From Sporolactobacillus pectinivorans (GTDB taxonomy: Bacteria > Bacillota > Bacilli > Bacillales > Sporolactobacillaceae): a stretch of 64,000 bases of DNA. Below are positions 8,540 to 17,526 of this stretch, in pieces. How positions within the stretch are numbered: position 1 is the first letter of the stretch; each line of letters begins with the position of its first letter. The notes beneath the pieces are model-generated. The model saw only the letters and a list, made by a program, of their open reading frames with translations, did no database searches and was not told the origin of the DNA. Location of the stretch: assembly GCF_002802965.1 (NCBI RefSeq), contig NZ_NXGA01000001.1, positions 3,436,388 to 3,500,387 on the forward strand. The letters are read 5' to 3'. A program made the translations under genes and the position numbers.

Positions 8540-9418
8540 TCATCGAAACTTTACTTTCCCGTCATAGGACGTGATCACGCCATACAAATCCGGCCGCCGG
8601 TCACGGAAAATGCCCCACTCAAATCTCTGGGTCTGAAGCTGATCCAGATCGAATTCAGCGGTCAGCACGGTTTCGCTTGTTCTGTCCGCCTCGACTATTT
8701 TGCTGCCCTGCGGACCGGCGATAAACGATGAGCCGTAAAATGTGATTTTGGAGTCTTCATCAGTCTCTGTGCCGATCCTGTTTGACGCAATCACGGGCAT
8801 GAGATTAGCCGCCGCATGGCCAAGCATGCATGCCTGCCAGTGATCTTTTGAATCAATCGACGCATCGTACGGTTCGGAGCCGATTGCCGTCGGATAGAAA
8901 AGCAGTTCGGCACCCATCAGCGCCATGCATCTCGCCGATTCCGGAAACCATTGATCCCAGCAGATGCCCGCGCCGATTTTCCCATACCGGGTTTGCCAGA
9001 CTTTAAATCCGGTATCTCCGGGATTGAAATAAAACTTTTCTTCATAGCCCGGCCCGTCCGGAATATGGCTTTTCCGATATGTTCCAAGCACTGTTCCGTC
9101 CGCATCAATCATGGCCAATGCATTATAGAGCGCGTTGTTTTTCTTTTCATAAAAACTGAGTGGAAGAACGACCCGAAGCTCCCGGGCGATCCGGCTGAAG
9201 TGATTCACTGCCCGGTTTTTTTCCAATTCCTCCGCCAGCGCATAATAATCAACCTTTTCCTTTTGGCAAAAATAAGGAGTCTCAAATAATTCCTGAAGTA
9301 AAATGACTTGAGCACCCTTTTTGGCGGCTGCACGTACAAGCGACTCGGCTTTAGCGATATTTTCATCAAGCGTCCAAGAACAACTCATCTGCGTAGCCGC
9401 CACTTTAACTTTTCTCAT
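8540..9418 (-). CDS. aguB: N-carbamoylputrescine amidase
   Basis: A 292-residue nitrilase-superfamily enzyme that hydrolyses N-carbamoylputrescine to putrescine, CO2 and ammonia. The catalytic triad is visible: Glu43 in LLQELFE, Lys116 in YRKSHIPDG and Cys153 in GICWDQWFPE. The GPGYEEKFYFNPG and HWQACMLGHAAANLMPV blocks are specific for this branch. The ATG start follows GAGGTGG and overlaps the stop of aguA, so the two are translationally coupled. Together they form the agmatine-to-putrescine route, common where ornithine decarboxylase is absent. Confidence 0.94.
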   Translation of the reverse strand: MRKVKVAATQMSCSWTLDENIAKAESLVRAAAKKGAQVILLQELFETPYFCQKEKVDYYALAEELEKNRAVNHFSRIARELRVVLPLSFYEKKNNALYNALAMIDADGTVLGTYRKSHIPDGPGYEEKFYFNPGDTGFKVWQTRYGKIGAGICWDQWFPESARCMALMGAELLFYPTAIGSEPYDASIDSKDHWQACMLGHAAANLMPVIASNRIGTETDEDSKITFYGSSFIAGPQGSKIVEADRTSETVLTAEFDLDQLQTQRFEWGIFRDRRPDLYGVITSYDGKVKFR

Positions 9419-10458
9419 GTGTGTCCACCTCTTTGTACGGCCGGCATCTGCTGTGTTGAGCAGTGTATATTGCCGCCTTCTTTAATGATCGCCATACCGT
9501 CTATGGTCTTGATCCTGCGATCCGGAAATGCCCGGCTCAGAATTTTTTCTGCCTCATGATCTGTCTTTTCGGCCTCTCTGCCAAAGACCGGGAGAATAAC
9601 TCCATCGTTGCAGAGATAAAAATTCAAATAACTCAGTGTCAGTCTGCTGTCCTGAAATTTTCTTTCAGGAGGCTGAGGAATTGGGATTACTTCTATTTTT
9701 CGTCCGGCCGCATCCGTCTCCTGTTCCAGTATCCCGAGATTTTCACGGGTAATCGCACAATTATCATCGCACGGATCATCACAAACCTGGATGAGCACTT
9801 TCCCGGGAGCGGCAAAACAGGCGATATTGTCCACATGGCCATCTGTTTCATCCCCACTCAGACCGTTTTTCAACCAGATCACTTTTTGTATATTTAGAAA
9901 TTTTTTGAGTTCGTTCTCAATCCGCTCACGGTCAAGCTGCGGATTACGGTTTGGATTGAGCAGGCATTGCTCTGTCGTAAGCAGTGTTCCTGCTCCGTCG
10001 ACGTGAATCGATCCACCCTCAAGTACGAGCGGTGAATCAAACTGGCGTACGTGAAAATGTTCCAGTACGGCTGCAGCGACCCGATCGTCCAGATCCCATG
10101 GTCTGTATTTTTCCCCCCAGGCATTGAACCGCCAGTTGATCCCCGACCGGCTCCCTTTACTGTCAATCAGAAAAGTCGGACCGTTGTCACGGATCCAGGA
10201 GTCATCGTGCGGAATCGGAAGCACCGTGATATCCGAACAGCTGAACAAATCCTCGACCTGCTCCGCTTCGTTTGGATTAACAATAATCGTGACCGGCTCA
10301 AATTCAGCCACTGCACGCGCAAAATTGGCATAACCACTGCAGACGCGCTCATAATTTTCGGGATAACACATGGACTCGCGAACCGGCCATGAAATGAATG
10401 TGCGCTCATGCACCTCCCACTCTGCCGGCATCCGGAAGCCAAATTCTGCTGGATACAT
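9415..10458 (-). CDS. aguA: Agmatine deiminase
   Basis: A 347-residue guanidino-modifying enzyme (peptidyl-arginine deiminase-like) that converts agmatine to N-carbamoylputrescine and ammonia. The substrate-binding DSWIRDNGPTF, DETDGHVDN and late GGNIHCSTQQ blocks are intact; Cys333 in the last is the nucleophile. The length is usual for the family. It is the first gene of the aguA-aguB operon. A GAGGT site lies about 10 bases before the ATG. No antiporter (AguD) or carbamate kinase is adjacent, so this looks like the biosynthetic polyamine route rather than the energy-yielding agmatine deiminase system of lactic acid bacteria. Confidence 0.94.
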   Translation of the reverse strand: MYPAEFGFRMPAEWEVHERTFISWPVRESMCYPENYERVCSGYANFARAVAEFEPVTIIVNPNEAEQVEDLFSCSDITVLPIPHDDSWIRDNGPTFLIDSKGSRSGINWRFNAWGEKYRPWDLDDRVAAAVLEHFHVRQFDSPLVLEGGSIHVDGAGTLLTTEQCLLNPNRNPQLDRERIENELKKFLNIQKVIWLKNGLSGDETDGHVDNIACFAAPGKVLIQVCDDPCDDNCAITRENLGILEQETDAAGRKIEVIPIPQPPERKFQDSRLTLSYLNFYLCNDGVILPVFGREAEKTDHEAEKILSRAFPDRRIKTIDGMAIIKEGGNIHCSTQQMPAVQRGGHT

Positions 10459-10889
10459 CGTATTGTTTACCTCACATTTTTCTTATTATGTTTATTTGAC
10501 TTACTTCGCTGATCCATAAAGGATACTAATCGCCCACATTTAGTAAAAAAATTGCTCAATGACCGTGTTAACCGATTACACGGATTACCTGAACCTCCGT
10601 AATCGACTCTAACGTGTATGTTACCATAAAAATATTGGTGTAAAAACGCTGAAACTCGGTTTATTCCACCGGGGTGATTTTATTCCGGTGCTCTTTTGGC
10701 TTTGGATGCAGATCCCTTGCCAAAAATGCGATCTCTTAGCCCATGTTTCTTCTTGCATAGCGGAAGCAAACTGTACAACAGTTAATTAAAATCGAATTGA
10801 GACAGAAGAAGGACTGAACCGGACAATAAAGGTTTGGAATCAGACATAATCTCGGTGCGAATCGGAACAAGTAACACAGAAAAAGATTT
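10459..10889. other. Non-coding spacer between aguA and the RHH regulator
   Basis: About 430 bases without a convincing gene. It should hold the aguA promoter. A 6-bp CACCGG/CCGGTG hairpin at about 10672-10692, with a weak T-rich tail, may end transcription, and a 7-bp CGATTAC/GTAATCG inverted repeat sits near 10573-10605. Neither is strong enough to name. Confidence 0.4.
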
Positions 10890-11291
10890 CTACCTCTCAT
10901 CTACATCCCATATCCCGCTCTTTAATACCTCTTTGAATTCGGGATTTGCTCTAAGCACACCAAAAGCCTTAACAGATTTAATGGCTTTAAGTGCCAGCTC
11001 ACTGTCAATGTCATCGCTGAAAATCAGCAACCCCACATTTGTGATCTTCAGCTTTTTGCTCTCCGCCACAGCTTTTTCAAGAGTTCTTCTATTGAAGTAC
11101 GCTACACCGATCGTAAAAGACGATTGGGTGACTACTTGATCAATATCTCTGGCATGGACAGAGATCTGATTTCGGATCGCAGTCTTTATAAAATCCGTCC
11201 TGTTAGAATAGAAACCCTGATCAATCAGCAAATCCATTTTCCCCAAATCAACAACATTCATATTAACGGTTATCTTTTCTGTATCAGCCAT
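10890..11291 (-). CDS. CopG/ribbon-helix-helix family transcriptional regulator
   Basis: A 133-residue protein. The N-terminus (EKITVNMNVVDLGKMDLLI, then GFYSNRTDFIKTAIRNQI) is a ribbon-helix-helix DNA-binding module: a beta strand followed by two helices, with the turn at SNRTDF. The remaining 80 residues form an alpha/beta domain of unknown role (IGVAYFNRRTLEKAV, VGLLIFSDDIDSELALKAIKS) that may bind a ligand or aid oligomerisation. Start ATG follows GGAGATGG. Several ACCATC half-sites lie directly upstream, suggesting autoregulation. Targets other than itself are not known. Confidence 0.75.
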   Translation of the reverse strand: MADTEKITVNMNVVDLGKMDLLIDQGFYSNRTDFIKTAIRNQISVHARDIDQVVTQSSFTIGVAYFNRRTLEKAVAESKKLKITNVGLLIFSDDIDSELALKAIKSVKAFGVLRANPEFKEVLKSGIWDVDER

Positions 11292-11297
11292 TCACTC

Positions 11298-11360
11298 ACC
11301 ATCTCCCAACCATCTGTTTCAGGTCATTATAGCAGCATCTTCACCATCCGTACAGATGGT
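11298..11360. promoter_or_regulatory. Candidate operator half-sites for the RHH regulator
   Basis: ACCATC occurs at 11298-11303, 11309-11314 and 11343-11348, and inverted as GATGGT at 11355-11360. The first two are 11 bp apart, one helical turn. The last two form an 18-bp near-palindrome with one mismatch (ACCATCCGTACAGATGGT). The site nearest the gene covers its ribosome binding site. This fits the tandem half-site pattern bound by RHH dimers; binding is inferred. Confidence 0.5.
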
Positions 11361-11531
11361 GAAGAAAATCTATATGGATGCTATCTGGTAAACTTCATCT
11401 ATTGAAATCCCGTTCCAGCCAAATATGGTATAATTAGAAAAAAATGGCTCCACTAATTCCCGATTTTCAAGGTGCCTCTTTTATACAGCACAAGGGAGTT
11501 CAACGAGTGACTTGTATCTCCATGCATTCAC

Positions 11532-11626
11532 TCTTATGCAATGACATTAATATTATTGTCTCTTTTCGATCCAATACGGCGACCTCACGCCTGCTTTCTT
11601 ATGCAATGACATTAATATTATTGTCT
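11532..11626. repeat. Two copies of a 30-bp direct repeat, 65-bp period
   Basis: The 30-base segment at 11532-11561 recurs exactly at 11597-11626. It contains an AT-rich near-palindrome (ATTAATATTATT). The second copy ends nine bases before the start of the TM2 gene, so the repeats occupy its promoter region. The 35-bp spacer shows no similarity to the repeat. Confidence 0.8.
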
Positions 11627-11634
11627 GGGAAGTT

Positions 11635-11946
11635 ATGATGATCCATTTGAATTTGTCAAATGAAGAACAGCTGCTCGTGAACAGTGAATCAGAGAAGCGT
11701 GGCAAAAATATTGTCGTTGCTTATCTGCTCTGTATCTTCTTGGGTGACCTGGGCATTCATCGTTTTTATCTTGGGCGCAAAGGTTCAGCCATTGCTCAAC
11801 TCATTCTGACAATTACCGTTATGGGCCTTATTGTTTCCGTTGTCTGGAAAATTGTCGATCTCTTTCTGATTCCTGAAATCATCCATGAAAATAACGATCA
11901 ACTTGAAGAACAGATTGTGCAAGAAGTGATCAGTAAAAGATCATGA
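11635..11946 (+). CDS. TM2 domain membrane protein
   Basis: A 103-residue protein with two transmembrane segments (about residues 25-42 and 55-75) joined by the diagnostic GDLGIHRFYLGRKGSAIAQL turn. TM2 proteins are small integral membrane proteins of unknown biochemical role. The first 20 residues are cytoplasmic and charged, and the tail is acidic. The start is ATG at 11635 or 11638, with TGGGAAG upstream. It is monocistronic with a strong terminator, and its promoter lies within a 30-bp direct repeat pair. Confidence 0.88.
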   Translation: MMIHLNLSNEEQLLVNSESEKRGKNIVVAYLLCIFLGDLGIHRFYLGRKGSAIAQLILTITVMGLIVSVVWKIVDLFLIPEIIHENNDQLEEQIVQEVISKRS

Positions 11947-11961
11947 TTATTGCATTTTTAT

Positions 11962-11981
11962 ACCGCTGCGGCGGTTTTTTT
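11962..11981 (+). terminator. Terminator of the TM2 gene
   Basis: Hairpin ACCGC-TGCG-GCGGT directly followed by a run of T, 15 bases after the stop codon. Confidence 0.8.
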
Positions 11982-12039
11982 AGTTTTGCCCGTCAATTTC
12001 CGGAAATCAACTTATTTTCCGCATCATTCAGATGCAAAT

Positions 12040-12567
12040 TTATTTCAAATAGTCTTTTATGATTTGCCAGACCGCCAGTTTTTCACCAAATGTTTTCGAA
12101 TATCTGCCCGGAGTCGGACTGGTCGAAGGTAAGCAAACCAAATCCCGATTACCTATTGGGATTGTTTTAAAATATTTCCGGAATACCGCAAAAGATTTCG
12201 TGCCGTTAAAGGCAATCAGACGGACCTCCGGATACTCCTGTAAAAGGCCGAAAATCTTATTTGGTTCCTCATCTCGGATTGCCGAATCCAGGCTCCCTTC
12301 CCTCGTACACTGATGAATCGTATCCCAAAGTGCAATCCGTTGACGCTTAAGAAAAGCGCATTTATCGTCATAATCAATAAACTCCGCCTCTCTGCCAAGG
12401 AGAGTGCGCATGATTCGCCAGAACTGATTTCGCGGGTTCGCATAATACTGCTGTTTCACTAAAGAAATGTGGCCGGGCATCGAACCTAAAATAAGGACAC
12501 GGGCGCCTGCCCCGATAATGGGTTTCATAGAAAAATGAAGCTTTGATTTGTTCCCCAATGGATTCAT
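12040..12567 (-). CDS. DNA-deoxyinosine glycosylase (uracil-DNA glycosylase superfamily, HDG type)
   Basis: A 175-residue member of the UDG fold, closest in motif pattern to hypoxanthine-DNA glycosylases (family 6). The first motif is VLILGSMPGHISL with the following YYANPRNQFWRIM, the middle block is LIAFNGTKSF, and the last is CLPSTSPTPGRYS. Such enzymes remove hypoxanthine (deaminated adenine) from DNA to start base excision repair. The usual family length fits. The downstream TM2 gene converges on it. Substrate preference between hypoxanthine and uracil is inferred from motifs. Confidence 0.82.
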   Translation of the reverse strand: MNPLGNKSKLHFSMKPIIGAGARVLILGSMPGHISLVKQQYYANPRNQFWRIMRTLLGREAEFIDYDDKCAFLKRQRIALWDTIHQCTREGSLDSAIRDEEPNKIFGLLQEYPEVRLIAFNGTKSFAVFRKYFKTIPIGNRDLVCLPSTSPTPGRYSKTFGEKLAVWQIIKDYLK

Positions 12568-12846
12568 TCCCCGCTTTTTTCTTACAATCTCATGTCTTTT
12601 CTTATTATCTTCGGAAATTTGGTATGAAACAAGAAATTGATTGACGGAAAAAGGCGTGCCAGATCAACTTCCGCCTGAAAACTGGCTTCAGCAAGTGCAT
12701 TTGATCCTGTTTTGAACTGAAAGTCCGATCAATTAGCCTTTATCAATCCAATCTTCAAAATCTCAGACATAATCAACCCACTCAATAAAAGTAGTGCTAA
12801 GGGAGAAAAAATTGCCCATACTAAAAACCTGGAGGTGTGACGATTG

Positions 12847-13767
12847 ATGATTCAATGGATAATGGCCGGATTTATACTGCTTGCCCAGCCCGCCACCCTT
12901 CCGGACAGCCTGACCATAACCGAACAGGGACACGTGGTGACACAAGTCAACCGTAAGGATTTTACAACATTCTTCCCCGGTACCCCAATGATTGACAGCA
13001 GAAAATATCAGCAGTTTATCTGCACCCTTGACCGGAAAATTGATCAGTCCCCGGTAAATGCCCGGATCGACGACCAGGGAACCATCATTCCTGGAAGAAA
13101 AGGCCGCAGACTACACAGACAGGCATTCAGAGATCAGTTCAACAGCTACTTTTTCGGCCGTGGCGCAGCCGAAATTGAAGTACCTGTCCTTGAGACTTAT
13201 CCTAAAGTCGACAGCGAGCTGCTCGCCCATATCCGGGTGCGGCAGATCAGCCATTATGCCACTTCTTTTAATCCCGGCAATAAAAGCCGTTCACATAATA
13301 TCGCTCTTGCAGTCCGGTCGATTGACAACTACGTGGTCTTTCCAAATGAGACGTTCTCGTTCAATCGGGTCGTGGGAAGGAGGACAACCCAAAAAGGGTA
13401 TCTGCCTGCCCCCATTATCGTCAAAGGTGAGTACTCTGAGGGCGTAGGTGGCGGCATCTGTCAGGTTTCATCCACCCTTTTCAATGCGGCCGACAGTGCA
13501 GGACTGCGCATCATCCAGCGCTATTCCCACAGCAAGCGTGTCGCCTACGTTCCGCCCGGACGTGACGCCACTGTCAGCTGGTACGGTCCCGACTTCCGTT
13601 TTCAGAACAAATATAACCAACCGGTTCTGATCCGCGCAAAGACATACGGCGGGAGCATCCTTTTTACACTGTACTCTTCTGATGTGATTAATGTCAGACC
13701 CAGGAAAGTTCCCAACACCTCAGAAGTTCAGCCAGATGAAATGCAAGCGGCTCATTCGAATACATGA
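12847..13767 (+). CDS. VanW family protein (YoaR-like)
   Basis: A 306-residue protein. An N-terminal hydrophobic segment (IQWIMAGFILLAQPATLP) may be a signal or anchor. The VanW domain covers about residues 125-275, with SHNIALAVRSIDNYVVFPNE, the hallmark GVGGGICQVSSTLFNAA, and PGRDATVSWYGPDFRFQN. VanW proteins occur near vancomycin-resistance and cell-wall genes but their activity is unknown. GGAGGTG lies 9 bases before ATG 12847; a TTG one codon earlier is also possible. The next gene converges. Confidence 0.85.
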   Translation: MIQWIMAGFILLAQPATLPDSLTITEQGHVVTQVNRKDFTTFFPGTPMIDSRKYQQFICTLDRKIDQSPVNARIDDQGTIIPGRKGRRLHRQAFRDQFNSYFFGRGAAEIEVPVLETYPKVDSELLAHIRVRQISHYATSFNPGNKSRSHNIALAVRSIDNYVVFPNETFSFNRVVGRRTTQKGYLPAPIIVKGEYSEGVGGGICQVSSTLFNAADSAGLRIIQRYSHSKRVAYVPPGRDATVSWYGPDFRFQNKYNQPVLIRAKTYGGSILFTLYSSDVINVRPRKVPNTSEVQPDEMQAAHSNT

Positions 13768-13882
13768 AGAACCATGTGACCAGCCACAAGATACGCAAAA
13801 CCAACTTTCAACAGCTATAAATGCTGCATCAAAAAAGACATCCTCCATCCAGGTTTGGAACGGAAAATGTCTCTTGATCAGA

Positions 13883-16180
13883 CTACTTGTTTTTCTGTAT
13901 CGCTGCCGCCGCTTCACCGTTACTGACAGATACAGATGCCTGCTGGTTGTTAGCTGGGAACTCCGCTTTTTCCATCATGTCTTTCAACCAGAGCTCTGAT
14001 TCTTCAGGCAGAGATCCGTCAGAGTAGAATTTTTGAATGCGCGCGCAGGCCGGCGGATAACCAAGTTCCGCCGAAAGCAGTAAATAATGAATGCCCTCTT
14101 CCGAGTCCTGTTTCACAGCTTCTCCATCGAATTCCCCTTTGCTCCGCATCTCCGCTAATGTGTACATCGCTTCAGGATTATGAAGTGAAACGGCCTTCCC
14201 AATCAATTCGATCCCGCGTTTCGGATTTCTGTCAACGCCGAGTCCTTTGCCATAGGCCATCCCCACCTGGTAAATAGCGGGGCTGTAATTCTGAGCCGCA
14301 CTGCGGAAAAGATAGTCCATAGCATCCTGTGCCGGAATATCCAAATCGGCATTTTCCTCGCTGTTCCCAAGCACCCAAATCTCGTACTGTGCCTCCGGAG
14401 AAGACTGGGCTGCCTTCAGAAGCCATTTATAAGCCCGTTCCCTGTTCGGTTGTACATTTTTTAAGGATTTATAGCCTGAAACATAATACTGGTAAAGAGC
14501 GAACTGCGCTTCCGGAAATCCATTGCCTGCCGCTTCATCCAGCAATTTTTTTGCTTTGTTTGTATCCGGACGCACGTAGAATCCATCCAGCAATACATTG
14601 GCTAGTCTGTACATAGCCGGTGCATAACCGCTCCCTGCGGAGTTTTCCAGATAGCGGATTACTTCCCGATGTTCCATCAGCATCTGATTCCCATGTTCAT
14701 ACTTGTCCACAATCAGAAGGCATGCTTTCGGATTACCGGCTTCAGCATATTTTCTGAGCAGGCTAAATGCCTGATCATGGTCCTTTTCAAACAAAACGTC
14801 CTTATAAAATCCATGATTATAGCATTGATAAATCTTCAACTGCGCATCCCAGTTATTATGGTCGGCAGCTTTGCTCATGTAGGAGAAACCCTCTTCGTTA
14901 TCCTTTACTACACCTTTGCCATCAATGTAAAGATCCCCGATTCGCTCTTCTGCGGCCGGAAAACCATGGTCGGCCGCCAGTTTCAGCCATTCCCACGCAT
15001 CTTTCGGGTCAGTCAGAAACTGATTTCCGTGTTCATAAGCCTCCCACAGGTCATATGCCGCTTCGATGCTGCCATCTTCTGCTGCGGCGCGCAGCATGGA
15101 ATGAGCGCGCTTTTTATCTTTTTGAATGCTCTGGCCCAGGCAGAGTCCGTCGTTATAGATTTGATAAAGCAAATATTCAGCCAGCGGCTGCTTCGTATCT
15201 GCGGCTTTTCTTAACACCGACAGATAATCTTCCGCGTGCTCTTTAGAAATGAATCCATAATTCTTTTGAAAAGCTTCAGCCAGGACGCGGACCGCCCGTT
15301 GCACGCCGTCTTCGGCAGCAGATTTTAGCCAGGAAAAAGCCAGATCTCTGTTGTACGATTGACCCTGCGGCGAACAACTGAATATGTAAAGAAGCCATTT
15401 AGCCTCCGGATAACCCGCTTCAGCCAGCTGTTCACATTTTTCAAGTGAAGCGTCATCGATAATCTTTTCCGGAATAGCTACAGGCCCTTTTTCTCCGATC
15501 GAAAGCGCTGAATCTCTTTTGATCTGTTCCAGGCACTGAAGCCACTTGCCCGATTCATTTTTATCCTTGGAAACAAGGCGGCCATCATTATATAGCTCGT
15601 GCAATTTTCCGGCCGCATTGGCCGAACCTTTCTCAGCAAGTTCTTTCAAGAGTCTAATACTGCGCTCCAGCGATGTTTTTCGACCGGCATTGATTCCCAT
15701 CCAATACCAAATCTTCTGAATCAGTTCTTCTTCAGGTATACCGCTTCTCAGGTATTCCTCCATCAGCATGACATTATTCTGAACCAGTTTTCCTGCTTTC
15801 GTCCCGATCAAAGAGAGACTCGCGAAGGCGGCAATAGCACCTGTAGTTGAATTTTCCAGATTAATGCGCATAGCAATCAGGTCACCAAAGTGAAAAGGTG
15901 CGAAAAGAGTATAAGGGATTGAGACATCCATATTGTTCTTGCGCAGCGCCAGAGAATAATCAAATTCCCCTTCACCGTTCTGATAAGTGTCCTTTTTCAG
16001 CACATCCTGAACATGAAGCGGACGATTTCCCGGTTCACTGAAAAACTGAATGAAAACTCTTCGGTGAAACCTTTTCCTAAAGGATACGGGCGAACCATCC
16101 ACAGCAATAGAAAACGCCAGTTCCGAATCACTATCGACCAAAGTTACTTTCAGCGTGCTGTCAATCATTAAATCTTCCAT
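13883..16180 (-). CDS. Long Sel1-like repeat (TPR-type) protein
   Basis: A 765-residue protein. The N-terminal 130 residues have no recognised domain (immunoglobulin-like strands possible). From about residue 165 to the C-terminus it is built of Sel1-like repeats, a 36-to-40-residue helix-turn-helix unit with the A-x2-G-x3-A pattern, for example HSMLRAAAEDGSIEAAYDL, WLKLAADHGFPAAEERIGDL and LLLSAELGYPPACARIQKFY. At least a dozen units can be counted. Such solenoids bind proteins. There is no signal peptide, so it is probably cytoplasmic. Start ATG follows AGAGGGATCGA. The partner is unknown. Confidence 0.8.
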   Translation of the reverse strand: MEDLMIDSTLKVTLVDSDSELAFSIAVDGSPVSFRKRFHRRVFIQFFSEPGNRPLHVQDVLKKDTYQNGEGEFDYSLALRKNNMDVSIPYTLFAPFHFGDLIAMRINLENSTTGAIAAFASLSLIGTKAGKLVQNNVMLMEEYLRSGIPEEELIQKIWYWMGINAGRKTSLERSIRLLKELAEKGSANAAGKLHELYNDGRLVSKDKNESGKWLQCLEQIKRDSALSIGEKGPVAIPEKIIDDASLEKCEQLAEAGYPEAKWLLYIFSCSPQGQSYNRDLAFSWLKSAAEDGVQRAVRVLAEAFQKNYGFISKEHAEDYLSVLRKAADTKQPLAEYLLYQIYNDGLCLGQSIQKDKKRAHSMLRAAAEDGSIEAAYDLWEAYEHGNQFLTDPKDAWEWLKLAADHGFPAAEERIGDLYIDGKGVVKDNEEGFSYMSKAADHNNWDAQLKIYQCYNHGFYKDVLFEKDHDQAFSLLRKYAEAGNPKACLLIVDKYEHGNQMLMEHREVIRYLENSAGSGYAPAMYRLANVLLDGFYVRPDTNKAKKLLDEAAGNGFPEAQFALYQYYVSGYKSLKNVQPNRERAYKWLLKAAQSSPEAQYEIWVLGNSEENADLDIPAQDAMDYLFRSAAQNYSPAIYQVGMAYGKGLGVDRNPKRGIELIGKAVSLHNPEAMYTLAEMRSKGEFDGEAVKQDSEEGIHYLLLSAELGYPPACARIQKFYSDGSLPEESELWLKDMMEKAEFPANNQQASVSVSNGEAAAAIQKNK

Positions 16181-16391
16181 TCGATCCCTCTTCTTGACCC
16201 GGAAAGAGTGATGCTAAGTTTTCCGAGAAAAAATATTTCCTACACTACATAATTAATTTTAAGCGAATTTCTGTGGAAGTCTACTAAATGAAGCATGGAT
16301 AATTTTTCTAACGCGGGATGGGATCATCTGCCTATTTGCGCGAATAACGTGATAAAAAAGTATGGTTTTATATAATCACGGATCCTCTTCC

Positions 16392-17465
16392 TCAAAACTT
16401 ATTAATCCTATCTGCATCAAGAGATTTAAGAATCTCAGTCACCAAATTTAAGGCGGATACATAATCCTCAAAAGCTACGTAGCAATATGGCGTATGCGCA
16501 TATCTGACCGGAATACCGATCACAACCGTTGGGGTCCCCTGATACAGATTAATCGCCGCGCCGTCATTCCCGCCTCCCGTTCTTACCGCCCTCTGAGCTT
16601 TGATTCCTTTTTGTTTCGCGAGATTCAGACAGTACGCCTGAAATCCGGGATTCACAATAATAGACCGGTCATAGTCGCGAAGCATCGGTCCCCTTCTCAT
16701 TCCGGTTTGAATCATATAATTCTCAACGACTGTATCATCAGCAGGCGGACCTTCGAGAACAATAGACAAGTCCGGCTTAATTCTCCTGACCGTAATCTGC
16801 GCCCCCCGATCGCCAACCTCTTCCTGAGCGGACAGAGAAGCGACCACATCGACATCAAGTGCTTGACCGTTCAGTTCCTGTAATGTATCGACGAGGCAAG
16901 CCGTGCCGATCCGATTGTCAAAAGCTTTACCCATTAACAGATCCTTATCTTTTAGATAGTCAAAGGCAACGTCAGGGACCACCGGCGCTCCGATATCAAT
17001 TTTAAAATCATTCATCACTTCTTCAGCCGAAGTAGCGCCGACATCTATGGACATATCGGCAACCTGCGGCAGCTTTTTGCGATCCTCAACCGTCATAAAA
17101 TGGGGCGGTGTACTCGTGATCACTGCCGGGATATACTCTCCATCCCGATTGCGAACCCTGACTTTTTGAGCCGGAATAGTGATTGCGGACCAGCCGCCAA
17201 TGGTCACAAATCTCAATGTTCCATTCGGTTTGATGGCCTGGACCATAAAACCGACTTCATCGCTGTGCGCGTCGACTTGAACAACCGGTTTGTTTCCACT
17301 GTTCCCGCCGCGTTCAACAATAACATTGCGCATATGATCTTCACTGACTTTTCCAAAATCCTGTACAGCTTTTGAAAAGATGCTTGTTACTTCATTCTCG
17401 AAGCCTGAAACACCGTTCGCGTTTGATAATGCTTCAATTAATCTTAAAGACTTCTGCTTGTCCAA
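16392..17465 (-). CDS. M42 family metallopeptidase (glutamyl aminopeptidase/TET type)
   Basis: A cytoplasmic dinuclear metal aminopeptidase of about 357 residues. Metal and catalytic residues are visible: His and Asp in VDAHSDEVGFM, Asp in KAFDNRIGTACL, the general-base glutamates in SAQEEVGDRGAQ, the acidic residue in EGPPADDTV, and His in RYAHTPYCY. The GGWSAITIPAQKVRVRNRDG segment is the inserted PDZ-like domain, which drives TET-type assembly in this family. The chosen start is TTG at 17465 because GGAGGGGG lies 7 bases upstream; the longer reading to 17504 would place that site inside the gene. It releases N-terminal residues from peptides. Confidence 0.9.
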   Translation of the reverse strand: MDKQKSLRLIEALSNANGVSGFENEVTSIFSKAVQDFGKVSEDHMRNVIVERGGNSGNKPVVQVDAHSDEVGFMVQAIKPNGTLRFVTIGGWSAITIPAQKVRVRNRDGEYIPAVITSTPPHFMTVEDRKKLPQVADMSIDVGATSAEEVMNDFKIDIGAPVVPDVAFDYLKDKDLLMGKAFDNRIGTACLVDTLQELNGQALDVDVVASLSAQEEVGDRGAQITVRRIKPDLSIVLEGPPADDTVVENYMIQTGMRRGPMLRDYDRSIIVNPGFQAYCLNLAKQKGIKAQRAVRTGGGNDGAAINLYQGTPTVVIGIPVRYAHTPYCYVAFEDYVSALNLVTEILKSLDADRINKF

Positions 17466-17526
17466 TTTTCTGCCCCCTCCAGGAACGATCCTGGATTTAT
17501 CCACTTGAACGTATTATAAACTTCGC

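Noticed and set aside
11532..11626. Possible two-repeat CRISPR
   Set aside because: Only two copies, no further repeats, no cas genes anywhere in the window.
11444..11638. 64-codon plus-strand ORF before the TM2 gene
   Set aside because: It spans the direct repeat region, has no ribosome site and an unlikely composition.
14669..15214. 181-codon plus-strand ORF opposite the Sel1 gene
   Set aside because: Antisense shadow of a clear repeat protein; no ribosome site.
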